From the NCBI GenBank assembly GCA_009781185.1, contig WQYP01000014.1, positions 1 through 44,214 on the forward strand: DNA of 44,214 nt. The letters run 5' to 3'. The notes beneath the pieces were generated by a model. That model saw nothing but the letters and a program-made list of their open reading frames with translations. It was not told where the DNA came from and made no database searches. Positions within the stretch are counted from its first letter, which is position 1. Each line of letters opens with the position of its first letter. Source of the stretch: Phycisphaerales bacterium. GTDB taxonomy: Bacteria > Planctomycetota > Phycisphaerae > WQYP01. The position numbers and the translations under genes are program-made. Positions 24,704 through 31,998 of this stretch are shown here, one piece after another.

Positions 24704-25353
24704 TCTCTCTCCTGGTTGTTGGCTAAAAATACAGCCTTGGCAAAGCCTGCTGGTGTGGCGCTGCGTAGGTTCTTGGTTCGTTGGCTGCTCCCCCCAAGCT
24801 GCATAACCCATGATCCTGATTTGCATACTTTTACGGGTTCGATGCGTTTAGGCTCCGGCATGATGAAACCGGCCCCGGCCCACAAGCAGGTTTTCTTCGT
24901 ATAGGCATCGGTGGCTGGATCGGTGAGGTATCCTGCGTAATCGCAAGGATCGAAAGTATAGGTAGGCGGTCCGCAATACGTGGAAGTCGTGGCGACGGGT
25001 TGTTCCCATGCGTAAGGGCAACCGAAGTAGTTCAGAAGTTGATCGACGCGGGCAATGAGGGCAAAGGCTTCGGCTGCCTTTCGTATTCCCTTTTTTAGAA
25101 AATGTCTGGCTCCTGAAACGGCGGTATGGGTACATGGCGGAAAGCCGAAAGCTATTTTCACGGTACGGCCCTGTGGCATCCATGCTGACACGCAATCGAG
25201 TATGTCGGCTCCGACGGCGGTAATATTGTTGCCGATCTGCGTCTGTCCTGGTGGGTGCTGAATATCCACGGCATAGCACTCAAAGCCTGCCTCGGCCCAC
25301 GGCTCCAACATGCGGGCGGTGTAATCGCATAAGCTGATAACGATGGGTTTCAT
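24700..25353 (-). CDS. Phage cytosine-type DNA methyltransferase-like protein
   Basis: A protein of 217 residues. Seen: EAGFECYAVDIQHPPGQTQI (SAM-binding region), the PPC motif in IAFGFPPCTHTAVSGARHF (72-74, catalytic Cys expected), YFGCPYAWEQPVATTSTYCG and the end RTKNLRSATPAGFAKAVFLA, typical of phage-encoded C5-cytosine methyltransferase-like proteins. It lacks a large target-recognition domain. Such proteins protect phage DNA from host restriction, which is apt beside a type I system. It overlaps both neighbours by four bases (ATGA). Confidence 0.65.
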   Translation of the reverse strand: MKPIVISLCDYTARMLEPWAEAGFECYAVDIQHPPGQTQIGNNITAVGADILDCVSAWMPQGRTVKIAFGFPPCTHTAVSGARHFLKKGIRKAAEAFALIARVDQLLNYFGCPYAWEQPVATTSTYCGPPTYTFDPCDYAGYLTDPATDAYTKKTCLWAGAGFIMPEPKRIEPVKVCKSGSWVMQLGGSSQRTKNLRSATPAGFAKAVFLANNQERE

Positions 25354-26072
25354 TGTGCCCCCTCTGCTCTCTCGGCCATGCGTTCTTGTCTGAGGGCTTC
25401 GTCAATTTCGATGGTGATAAGTTGGGCGTTGAGGTTGTTTGCAAGGCGTGTAGCTTTTTCGGGATTGGCGATGATGATGAATACTTGCGGCCCCCCGGCG
25501 GGCAACGTTGCAACCTGTCGCAAAAACTCGGCAAACAATGAATCCAAAGCCGACAATACATTCCTGGGTCTCGGAAACGTCGGCATCCCGAACAATGTCT
25601 CGGCAACGGCATCGGTGTCCCATGTGTAATCGCCCGGCTGCCGTCTCTCTGCAACCCAAGTGCTCTTTCCCGATCCGGGTTTGCCGGTAATGATGAAGCG
25701 GTTTGTTGTGGGCTTCAGTTCAACGGGCATCGTGTCCCTCTCGTTGATGGTGTTGGTTTTGTAGGTTTGCTGAACGATGATCGGTATATGATGAATCGTG
25801 CTATGGCATCGGCGGCATAGTGCCAGAAGGTTGTCCGCATCTGTCTGGCCTCCGTCTCGAAGTGCAATAAGGTGGTGGATTTCTTCGGCGACGGTGGTGC
25901 GATTGTTGGCTAAGCATCTTTGACATAACCGATGCTGGCGGCGGTACAGTTCAACCTGACGGCGTGTGCGGCCTGCGTCGCGGTGTTGGCGGATAAATGG
26001 GGAAGTGCTTCGGCCCCAACCGCTTGCGACGCTGGGCACTTTTGCTTTTGCTGAAAAGGTTTCGATTCTCAT
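25350..26072 (-). CDS. HNH nuclease domain fused to a P-loop ATPase/kinase domain
   Basis: One 240-residue frame holds two domains. The N-terminal HNH domain has CQRC (50-53), the EIHH pair (66-67), the Asn of DADNLLALC (81) and CRRCH (86-90). The C-terminal part has Walker A GKPGSGKST (130-138) and TWDTDAVAETLF, as in small phage P-loop ATPases that usually stand alone. There is no stop between them. An internal ATG at 25730 (residue 115) follows a GAGAGG-like site, so the P-loop part may also be made separately. It overlaps both neighbours (ATGA). HNH proteins near packaging genes often assist the terminase. Confidence 0.72.
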   Translation of the reverse strand: MRIETFSAKAKVPSVASGWGRSTSPFIRQHRDAGRTRRQVELYRRQHRLCQRCLANNRTTVAEEIHHLIALRDGGQTDADNLLALCRRCHSTIHHIPIIVQQTYKTNTINERDTMPVELKPTTNRFIITGKPGSGKSTWVAERRQPGDYTWDTDAVAETLFGMPTFPRPRNVLSALDSLFAEFLRQVATLPAGGPQVFIIIANPEKATRLANNLNAQLITIEIDEALRQERMAERAEGAQ

Positions 26073-26596
26073 TCTGTCACCGTGACCGATCCTTCCAATA
26101 GGCTAATCCGATGGCCTTCAACGTCGGCCCTGAGTTTGTATGTGTAGGCGGCGTCGCCCACGAATAATCTGCTGGTCATGTCGCTGGTGAGTTCAAAGGT
26201 AATCGTGTTGTGCGACGTGTGACCTGGCGAGGATGGGATTTCGTCTATTGTTCCTTGCGCGACAATCGGTACACTCCCATCGACGCAAGCGATAAATTCA
26301 AGCGTGTAGGTGGCTCCATCTGGTAATTCCGTTGTGGTAAATATGATGGCTCGTTTGTGATCGTCGCAATAGTCATCTCCCTGCACGATCCAAAGTGAGC
26401 TATCATCCTGCGACGACGGCGGCGATTGGTTGGGCTTGGTGAGCCGTCCATCGAAAGTTACTTTGACAGTTTTCGTTGTGTGAGTGTGCGTATGATTGTG
26501 GGTGACTGTGCTGCGCGGCCCCACCTTGCCGAATTGGCCTTCAAGTTCGAGAGATGGTTCTTCTATAGTTTCGGTTATTGTGGTTTCTTCGGTCAT
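26069..26596 (-). CDS. Phage beta-rich protein, unknown
   Basis: A protein of 175 residues, not recognised. It starts with an acidic segment, then a His/Thr repeat (THNHTHTHTTKT) and a beta-rich body (VKVTFDGRL, ATYTLEFIACVDGSVPIVAQ, TFELTSDMTSRLFVGDAAYT, YKLRADVEGHRISLLEGSVT). The body has an immunoglobulin-like or baseplate-type strand pattern (compare N-terminal domains of some baseplate proteins). It is coupled by ATGA overlaps to the sigma-like gene before it and the HNH gene after it. Confidence 0.45.
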   Translation of the reverse strand: MTEETTITETIEEPSLELEGQFGKVGPRSTVTHNHTHTHTTKTVKVTFDGRLTKPNQSPPSSQDDSSLWIVQGDDYCDDHKRAIIFTTTELPDGATYTLEFIACVDGSVPIVAQGTIDEIPSSPGHTSHNTITFELTSDMTSRLFVGDAAYTYKLRADVEGHRISLLEGSVTVTE

Positions 26597-27381
26597 ATTG
26601 CAACCTTTCGATTATGGGCATATTGGGCGGCAAGCTGGCTCGCTTTCAATGCGTTCGCTTTTTTCATTTCATGGATTGCGGCTTCTGTCTGCCGAGCCTG
26701 CTGCATCGCGTCGTCACTCCCTGCGCGTTGATTTTTTGATTGCGATGCTTGGGTTTTGCTTCCCTTGGCGGATTGACGGAGAGCTTCGTTGCTGAGCGGT
26801 TGAGGCTCCCAAAGATCAAGGGCTGTAATCCGGTGGTACAGGAGGCGTATCTTTTGGACTACAGTGTTACGCGACCCATAGCCGAGCTTTGCCGCGAGTT
26901 CGTGCATGGTGATGTCGGGGTTGTCCAATAGTGCTCGGAATAGGCGGGCTTGTGCGCCAGGCAGATACTTCTCCGGCTCCGCAATCAAAGCATTGGTCAA
27001 CCTTTCAACCAGTGGATCGGTTATATAGTTTTCCCGATCCGCGAGAATAGCCTCAACCCCTGCATCTCCCTCTTGAGTGGTTGACGTTTCCACGGTGCTA
27101 AAAGCGGTGGCATGTTGAGGAAGGTCTGGTCGGTTCCTTCGCTTGTTCGTTTGGTGAATGGTCCGTAGTTGCATTTTGGCGCAGCCGTACAACCATCCTG
27201 CAAGGTCGGCCTTACCATCCGGGCGGTAGGTTCTTGCGCCGGTTTCCAATAGGTAAACCAGAATATCCTGAAGGGCATTATCGAAAGTATGAGGGTTGCG
27301 AAAGTGTGCCCCCACAAGCCTACGCAATCTGGGCATCATGTTTATGAGGGTTTGGTGAATGGGGGCGTGGTCGGTCGTCAT
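26593..27381 (-). CDS. Phage sigma factor-like protein 2
   Basis: A protein of 262 residues. The N-terminal part resembles sigma-70 region 2 (MMPRLRRLVGAHFRNPHTFD, NALQDILVYLLETG, YRPDGKADLAGWLYGCAKMQ, LRTIHQTNKRRNRPD), and the segment PGAQARLFRALLDNPDITMH, ELAAKLGYGSRNTVVQKIRL is a helix-turn-helix like region 4. The C-terminal 70 residues are Gln/Ala/Lys-rich with coiled-coil character. It overlaps the larger sigma-like gene upstream by ATGA. The two probably arose by duplication and could direct RNA polymerase to phage promoters; activity is unproven. Confidence 0.62.
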   Translation of the reverse strand: MTTDHAPIHQTLINMMPRLRRLVGAHFRNPHTFDNALQDILVYLLETGARTYRPDGKADLAGWLYGCAKMQLRTIHQTNKRRNRPDLPQHATAFSTVETSTTQEGDAGVEAILADRENYITDPLVERLTNALIAEPEKYLPGAQARLFRALLDNPDITMHELAAKLGYGSRNTVVQKIRLLYHRITALDLWEPQPLSNEALRQSAKGSKTQASQSKNQRAGSDDAMQQARQTEAAIHEMKKANALKASQLAAQYAHNRKVAI

Positions 27382-28625
27382 GCTGCGGCCCCCCTTCGTT
27401 TCACGGTTTGAACCCGTTTTTTTGAAATTCCCATCTCCCTCGCGATTCGCCGCATAGACTCCCCACGGTGTAGGCGGACGGCGATTTCTTCCTGCAAGGG
27501 AGTAAACGGACGAAGTGGTCGCGGCTCCCTGCGACAGTGGGGAATCATCCCCTTTTGGCGAAGTTGCGTTGCGATATTCCAGACCCTGGCTTGTGATATT
27601 TTCATTTCGGCGGCAATGTCACGCCGCCGCTGGCCCTGCATCAATCGAGTTTCGATTTCCAAACGTTCCTGTGATTTGGGGTTTGGAGGTCGTGGGGGTT
27701 TGGGAGGCTTTGGTACTTTTTGGCTTTTTTGAGGTTTTGGCAGACTGGGTAATTTCGGAAGCCCTAGCAAAGCCGCAACGTACCCCACTTTTCGACGCGT
27801 GATATTCAGGCTGCGAACAATGTCACATTGTCTCTGTCCAGCCTGTAACCGCCTTTCAATTTCAAGGCGTTCGGTGGATTTTTTAGGTGGAGGTTTTGGT
27901 AGTCCTAATGAAGCCGCAATCACTCCGACACGCGATAGCGTGGTGTTCATGGTCGCGGCGATAGCGTTACGATCCTCACCAGCCAGCAGTCGGCGCTCGA
28001 TTTCGATCTGTTGAGAGGATTTTGGCTTCGGCGGTGGTGGCGGAAAGATGGATTCGACACTGCCGTCCCAGCTTTCGATGTCGATGTCGGCAATGGCGTC
28101 TCGGATTCGCTGTAGTATCATCGACATACTGGACGGGCGGGCGTATCCAAGCTGTGTGGCTATATCTTGTTTTTTGGTGTCGTGGCCGCCAACAATCGCC
28201 CGGAATACTTCCGCTTGGTGTCGCGTCATGAATTTTTCGGGGTCGGCGACAATGGCGTCGGCCAGTGATTCTATTTTCCGATCCTGCCGGGTATCTCTTG
28301 CAGGTGCGATGCTGTTATGTAGTGGTCGTGTTTCGCGGTCCTGTTGCCGTTTCTGCTTTTTGTTGATGCTACGAATTTCAGAGCGTACTTTCCGAAATAT
28401 GCACGAATAAAGAAACGTGGATATTTTGACGCCTCTGGAAGGGTCGTAGCGGGGTATGGAATACTGCCACAGGCTAATCCGGACAGCCTGCGCGAGTTCC
28501 TGAATGATTTCTTCGTCATACCCACCGGCTTGGCGTCGTATGATTTTATAAATCATGCTTTCGACGCTGCGCAGAATCGCGTCGCTATCGGGATGCGGGG
28601 GAAGTTGTTGGGCGGATGTCGTCAT
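27378..28625 (-). CDS. Phage sigma factor-like protein 1 with four helix-turn-helix repeats
   Basis: A protein of 415 residues. Residues 14-90 resemble sigma region 2 (SMIYKIIRRQAGGYDEEIIQ, YDPSRGVKISTFLYSCIFRK), and 135-180 form a helix-turn-helix (QAEVFRAIVGGHDTKKQDIA). After a proline-rich linker come four related helix-turn-helix units at about 206-242, 253-289, 321-358 and 378-411, each of the form IEIERRLLAGEDRNAIAATM followed by a recognition helix, joined by Pro/Lys linkers. This arrangement is unusual: a sigma-like head with a string of DNA-reading modules. It heads a run of six coupled genes and has a 19-base motif upstream shared with the protease gene. Confidence 0.65.
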   Translation of the reverse strand: MTTSAQQLPPHPDSDAILRSVESMIYKIIRRQAGGYDEEIIQELAQAVRISLWQYSIPRYDPSRGVKISTFLYSCIFRKVRSEIRSINKKQKRQQDRETRPLHNSIAPARDTRQDRKIESLADAIVADPEKFMTRHQAEVFRAIVGGHDTKKQDIATQLGYARPSSMSMILQRIRDAIADIDIESWDGSVESIFPPPPPKPKSSQQIEIERRLLAGEDRNAIAATMNTTLSRVGVIAASLGLPKPPPKKSTERLEIERRLQAGQRQCDIVRSLNITRRKVGYVAALLGLPKLPSLPKPQKSQKVPKPPKPPRPPNPKSQERLEIETRLMQGQRRRDIAAEMKISQARVWNIATQLRQKGMIPHCRREPRPLRPFTPLQEEIAVRLHRGESMRRIAREMGISKKRVQTVKRRGAAA

Positions 28626-28629
28626 TGGT

Positions 28630-28648
28630 CTTCATTGGACGATATGAC
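28630..28648 (-). promoter_or_regulatory. Shared 19-base motif before the sigma operon
   Basis: CTTCATTGGACGATATGAC (plus-strand reading), one base different from 18680-18698. It begins five bases before the start codon of the first sigma-like gene. The farther upstream part of the two gaps is also alike (a GGTGA about 20 bases away). Confidence 0.5.
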
Positions 28649-28711
28649 GACGGCGTAAGGCACTCACCGTTTTGAGTTGCGGGAATTTTTCAGATTTTAT
28701 TGAGGGTGGGA

Positions 28712-28831
28712 CTATGCAGCCAGTTGTGCTATGCGTGTCTGTACGGACTGCATAACGCTGATGATGTCGGTAGCGGTCAAGTCCTCAAGCCTTGCAACGC
28801 GGAATGATACGCATATCTCGGATTCCGACAT
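28712..28831 (-). CDS. Possible 39-residue phage protein
   Basis: ATG 28831 opens a 39-residue frame (MSESEICVSFRVARLEDLTA, ending SVQTRIAQLAA) that overlaps the last 47 bases of the replication-like gene. It reads like a real small helical protein, but there is no strong ribosome site. Translational coupling to the upstream gene is possible. Confidence 0.35.
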   Translation of the reverse strand: MSESEICVSFRVARLEDLTATDIISVMQSVQTRIAQLAA

Positions 28832-30629
28832 GATCTGTGGGTGTTGGTGGTGTGAAGGGTTGGCCCCAGTCCGACGGCGGTGTGTATTGTAGCGGGGTTG
28901 GTGATGTGGCGGATTGGTTCTGACACCACGGCGGCAATTGATGCTGCTGGGGGTGAGGTTGTGGATATGTGGCCGGTGTGCCCTGTGACGTAATGGACGC
29001 GACAAGCTGCCGAGAAAGCATTGTGACGGCCTCGGCGGTCGTGGGTGATGTCTCTGCTGTTGTGACGGCGGCGGATGCTGCTGGTGGCGTTTCTGACGGT
29101 TCTGGCGGTGGTACAGTAGTCTGCTCCTCGTTGTCCTGCTCATGCTCTGTCGTGGTCGTGCTGGTAGTGCTGTTCCTTGGTTGAGGGGGCAAGTATCCCA
29201 TTCTATCTTCACGCCTGCTCAAAAAGTCGCCGAACCGTTCGTACTGCTCCTGACGCCACTGGTCGCCACGATCCCGAAGCATTAACACCTTGTCGCGGAT
29301 GGTGGGGTGGGTTAATGATCCCGCATTGAGGATTATGCCTTCGCCCATTTGACCGCCGATGAGAAAGCGGATAAGCGGGAAGTGATGGATCAGGAAAAAG
29401 ATGTAGACATACGCCTGCTGGACGGTCATGCCTGAGCAAAGGCTTTTGATGTTGGCGGCGAGTTTGGCCTGCTGTGGGAATTCGAGCATGACGCCGTTTT
29501 GAGATCGCCAACGGCACACGCCCTGCCAGAAGTAGCCCATTAGGTGGTCGGGGGTCCATTGTGGATCGTAGGGGTAGTCTGGATCGGCGGAATTGAACGC
29601 AAGCCAGTCAGTATCGGTGGACGGCAGCTTTGCCGCGATACACTCGTCCGGCGTCTTACCGTAGGCCGCAGCGCCGAAGCGGATGAATAACTCCATGTTG
29701 TCGGCGGACGCGGTGAACCAGTCCTTGGCTTCGTTAGTAAGCTCTGCTTTGCTTTTGGTTTTTGTGGCAGAATCCTTTTTCGTGATTGTGGGCGTGGAAG
29801 GGGCGGCGGTGTCTTGATGATTGTCCGCCGCCATAATATCAGTCTGGTTGCCTGACGGTTGGTAAACATGTGTACTGGAATCTGTACTGGTACTTACGTC
29901 CTTCTGACAACTATTACTTCCGTCTGGCAAACATACAGACTGTTCACCATGTTCTCGTCCGTTTGGCAAATTATAAGGCGCAGCCAAAAAGGTGGGCGGC
30001 TCTGCCGCCTCTACTTTAGTCTGATTATCAGTATGGTTTATATCAGTATGGTTTACGTGTAAGTCTGATTCGTGTCCGGTTTCCGGACGGGGTGGGTGTA
30101 TGGATTCCATATAGGGGGGGTGTATGGAATCCGGACAGGGGGGTGTATGGATTCCGGACACCCTCTTCGTCGAATTGTGCGTTTCCGAACATTCGATTTT
30201 AGCGCGTGGGGGTGTATGGATTCCGGACACCCCTTGCTTGTGTTCTTTTTGTTTTTCCGGCGGAAAATCCAACAAAGCATATTCTCGCGTCTCGACACCT
30301 TTTTCGTTGCGGTGCAATTTACCCGCCCGAATAAATCCGAGTCGTATAAGCCGTTTTTGTGATTCCTTAACCACGCTATACGGTACGCCAAGCTCTCGTG
30401 CCAACGTCTTGGCGCTGGGCCATGCGTCAAGGTGAGTCGGCCCAAGATAATCCGCATATGTTGACAGTAGCAGTTTGTCGAGCGGGGTGAGGTCTTTCCG
30501 CCCCAATAGGGCGGTCGGCACACACAGGAATATCTGCTTGTCGCCGGGGTATCTGGGCTGTTGTCGTTTTTTGTTTCGGAACTCTGCCTGAGTAAGTGGG
30601 CGAGGTGTTGGTTGTGGGGTATTTTCCAT
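28785..30629 (-). CDS. Winged-helix replication initiator-like protein
   Basis: A protein of 614 residues. Residues about 30-130 form a helix-turn-helix/winged-helix domain (LTPLDKLLLSTYADYLGPTH, WPSAKTLARELGVPYSVVKE, SQKRLIRLGFIRAG), as in phage and plasmid initiators. A repeat-rich region follows (VSGIHTPP twice, DSIHPPYMESIHPP), encoded by the iterons at 30096-30228. The middle (about 300-480) is folded and helical; the last 140 residues are Thr/Pro/Gln-rich. ATG 30629 is six bases after AGGAG. An intrinsic terminator stands just before that site. Having the iterons inside the initiator gene is the layout of lambda O. Confidence 0.6.
   Translation of the reverse strand: MENTPQPTPRPLTQAEFRNKKRQQPRYPGDKQIFLCVPTALLGRKDLTPLDKLLLSTYADYLGPTHLDAWPSAKTLARELGVPYSVVKESQKRLIRLGFIRAGKLHRNEKGVETREYALLDFPPEKQKEHKQGVSGIHTPPRAKIECSETHNSTKRVSGIHTPPCPDSIHPPYMESIHPPRPETGHESDLHVNHTDINHTDNQTKVEAAEPPTFLAAPYNLPNGREHGEQSVCLPDGSNSCQKDVSTSTDSSTHVYQPSGNQTDIMAADNHQDTAAPSTPTITKKDSATKTKSKAELTNEAKDWFTASADNMELFIRFGAAAYGKTPDECIAAKLPSTDTDWLAFNSADPDYPYDPQWTPDHLMGYFWQGVCRWRSQNGVMLEFPQQAKLAANIKSLCSGMTVQQAYVYIFFLIHHFPLIRFLIGGQMGEGIILNAGSLTHPTIRDKVLMLRDRGDQWRQEQYERFGDFLSRREDRMGYLPPQPRNSTTSTTTTEHEQDNEEQTTVPPPEPSETPPAASAAVTTAETSPTTAEAVTMLSRQLVASITSQGTPATYPQPHPQQHQLPPWCQNQSATSPTPLQYTPPSDWGQPFTPPTPTDHVGIRDMRIIPRCKA
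30096..30228. repeat. Iterons, probable replication origin
   Basis: GTGTATGGATTCCGGAC occurs exactly at 30143-30159 and 30212-30228, with one change at 30120-30136 and a half-conserved copy at 30096-30112. Spacings are 24, 23 and 69 (three times 23) bases, about two DNA turns per step. The last copy is flanked by GGGGTGT/ACACCCC. The repeats lie inside the initiator-like gene. Confidence 0.65.
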
Positions 30630-30642
30630 TAGCTGCTCCTGG

Positions 30643-30681
30643 CAAAAAAAGTGGGCCGGTAGCTGCCACACTATCCGGCCC
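30643..30681 (-). terminator. Intrinsic terminator/attenuator before the initiator gene
   Basis: On the minus strand GGGCCGG (30681-30675) pairs with CCGGCCC (30659-30653), followed by AC and seven T. It ends only about 5 bases before the AGGAG of the initiator-like gene. Transcripts entering from upstream would end here unless read-through is allowed. Confidence 0.7.
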
Positions 30682-30813
30682 GATCCAGGAGATTATTGTT
30701 GGTATGTTGTCGTCGTCCTGAATCATTACACCCGGTGGCACGGGGTTTCATTCGATATTATGAGTGTGCAGGTTCGCGTTCGTTATGCGGTCGTTGCGAG
30801 TTTTGGGAAAGCG

Positions 30814-30841
30814 AAGCCCGGATGCTTAGCGAACCGGGCTT
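30814..30841 (-). terminator. Hairpin after the early gene at 30858
   Basis: AAGCCCGG (30814-30821) pairs with CCGGGCTT (30834-30841), directly after the stop at 30858. The T run is weak (CGCTTT). It is a possible terminator or mRNA-end stabiliser. Confidence 0.45.
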
Positions 30842-30857
30842 GCTGGGTTGGTGGTGG

Positions 30858-31691
30858 TCAAAGCTGCAATGATCCCAGCCGGGCTTGCGCGTGGTGTGCC
30901 ACGTTACCGGGGACATACGGGGTTACGTCACCACTTCGCGTTTTGTCCGTCACAAGCCAGCCATGATTGTCCGGGGTTGCGTGTGAGAATACCCGTACAG
31001 GCAAGACTGAGCATAAGCCCGGCAAGGTGTTGTCGTCGCCTACGGTTGGGTCTTCTTGCCGGGCTTTTGCTACCATTTCGGTGATAGCATTCATCATGCG
31101 AGTATGCGTATCCTGGTCTATTTCGGCAAGGTCATTTAGGGCAAGTCCAGCCTCCCGCTTGAGATAGCTCTGAAATTTTGGGCAGATTTCATCAAGCAGT
31201 CCATCCTCGGTAAGGCAAAGCAAAGTATATAGGGCGATTTGTTTGGGTGTTGCCGTGCGGACGAATTCATTGTTGCCCAATATCCTCAAGGCGTCGGCCA
31301 GTCCATCGTATGGATGGGCTTGTGGCTGCTCCTCGTTTTTATAGAAGGTTTTGCAGAATGCTGCGAGCCGATCTTTGTCCGCCACGTAATAAGCTCTCAC
31401 CACCACGGCGCGAACATAAGCGATATCCTCGTCGTTAAGTAAGGCTCTGCCCGCCGCCGTGGTAAACCTGATGTCCACTTCTTCTTTTGCTTCGTCTACA
31501 CCGAAAGCGGCGATAATCTCCGGCGTAGTCTTTACCGTGATTCTTAGTTCTCCGTCTGTTCCTGCGTCGTTGAGGTTGATATCGCATTTTACATGCTCGT
31601 GACATGCAAGTGCTCCAACCTGCTGCAATGTTTGTGCATCTGCATCAAACGGACGGCCATCAAAATCACTAACCAGTTTTACGTTTGCCAT
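30858..31691 (-). CDS. Phage early protein, unknown
   Basis: A protein of 277 residues, not recognised. The N-terminal third is beta-rich (VKLVSDFDGRPFDADAQTLQ, VKCDINLNDAGTDGELRITV), the middle is helical (DEDIAYVRAVVVRAYYVADK, DRLAAFCKTFY, TPKQIALYTLLCLTEDGLLD). ATG 31691 lies six bases after AGGAG. Direct repeats of 58 bases lie upstream, suggesting its own control. It precedes the replication gene and could be an early regulator or recombination accessory. Confidence 0.45.
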   Translation of the reverse strand: MANVKLVSDFDGRPFDADAQTLQQVGALACHEHVKCDINLNDAGTDGELRITVKTTPEIIAAFGVDEAKEEVDIRFTTAAGRALLNDEDIAYVRAVVVRAYYVADKDRLAAFCKTFYKNEEQPQAHPYDGLADALRILGNNEFVRTATPKQIALYTLLCLTEDGLLDEICPKFQSYLKREAGLALNDLAEIDQDTHTRMMNAITEMVAKARQEDPTVGDDNTLPGLCSVLPVRVFSHATPDNHGWLVTDKTRSGDVTPYVPGNVAHHAQARLGSLQL

Positions 31692-31757
31692 GTTTATCTC
31701 CTGTATGGCACATTTAGACATATTACGATAGATAAAACACTTACCTGTCGCATAAAT

Positions 31758-31865
31758 CCTCTACTTAGAGATAGGCCACTTCCTCAATTTTTTAGAGAAA
31801 ATCTGAGAAAATATGCCTCTATTTAGAGATCAGCCACTTATGTCATTTTTTAGACAAGAATCTGA
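31758..31865. repeat. Two 58-base direct repeats (control region)
   Basis: Unit 1 starts CCTCTACTTAGAGAT at 31758 and unit 2 CCTCTATTTAGAGAT at 31816; both continue with a shared GCCACTT, an ATTTTTTAGA run and an ATCTGA-type end. Each unit also holds the small palindrome CTCTAyTTAGAG. They sit in the 300-base gap upstream of the early gene at 30858-31691 and look like repeated operators or a second origin-like element. Confidence 0.6.
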
Positions 31866-31947
31866 AATTTATTTTTTGGCGTAGTAAAAGAAGCAAAAAG
31901 CTATAGTCGCGATAAAAATCACGCCTCTTATATAGTTTGGTAAACAG

Positions 31948-31970
31948 AAAAGCCCCCATTTAGGGGGCTT
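31948..31970 (-). terminator. Strong intrinsic terminator
   Basis: AAGCCCCC-ATTT-AGGGGGCTT with a T run on the minus strand, just after the gene that ends at 31999. It separates the integrase-side early genes from those farther left. Confidence 0.8.
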
Positions 31971-31998
31971 GTGGGGTGTGGCGGGGTGGTGGGTAGGT

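Noticed and set aside
28785..29212. Upstream part of the frame that ends at 28712, read as a 166-residue protein
   Set aside because: The upstream part is Arg/Pro/His-rich shadow sequence of the replication-like gene; only the last 39 codons look protein-like.
30096..30228. Iteron block as a CRISPR array
   Set aside because: The repeats are 17 bases with 6-7 base gaps, lie inside a gene, and have no spacer structure.
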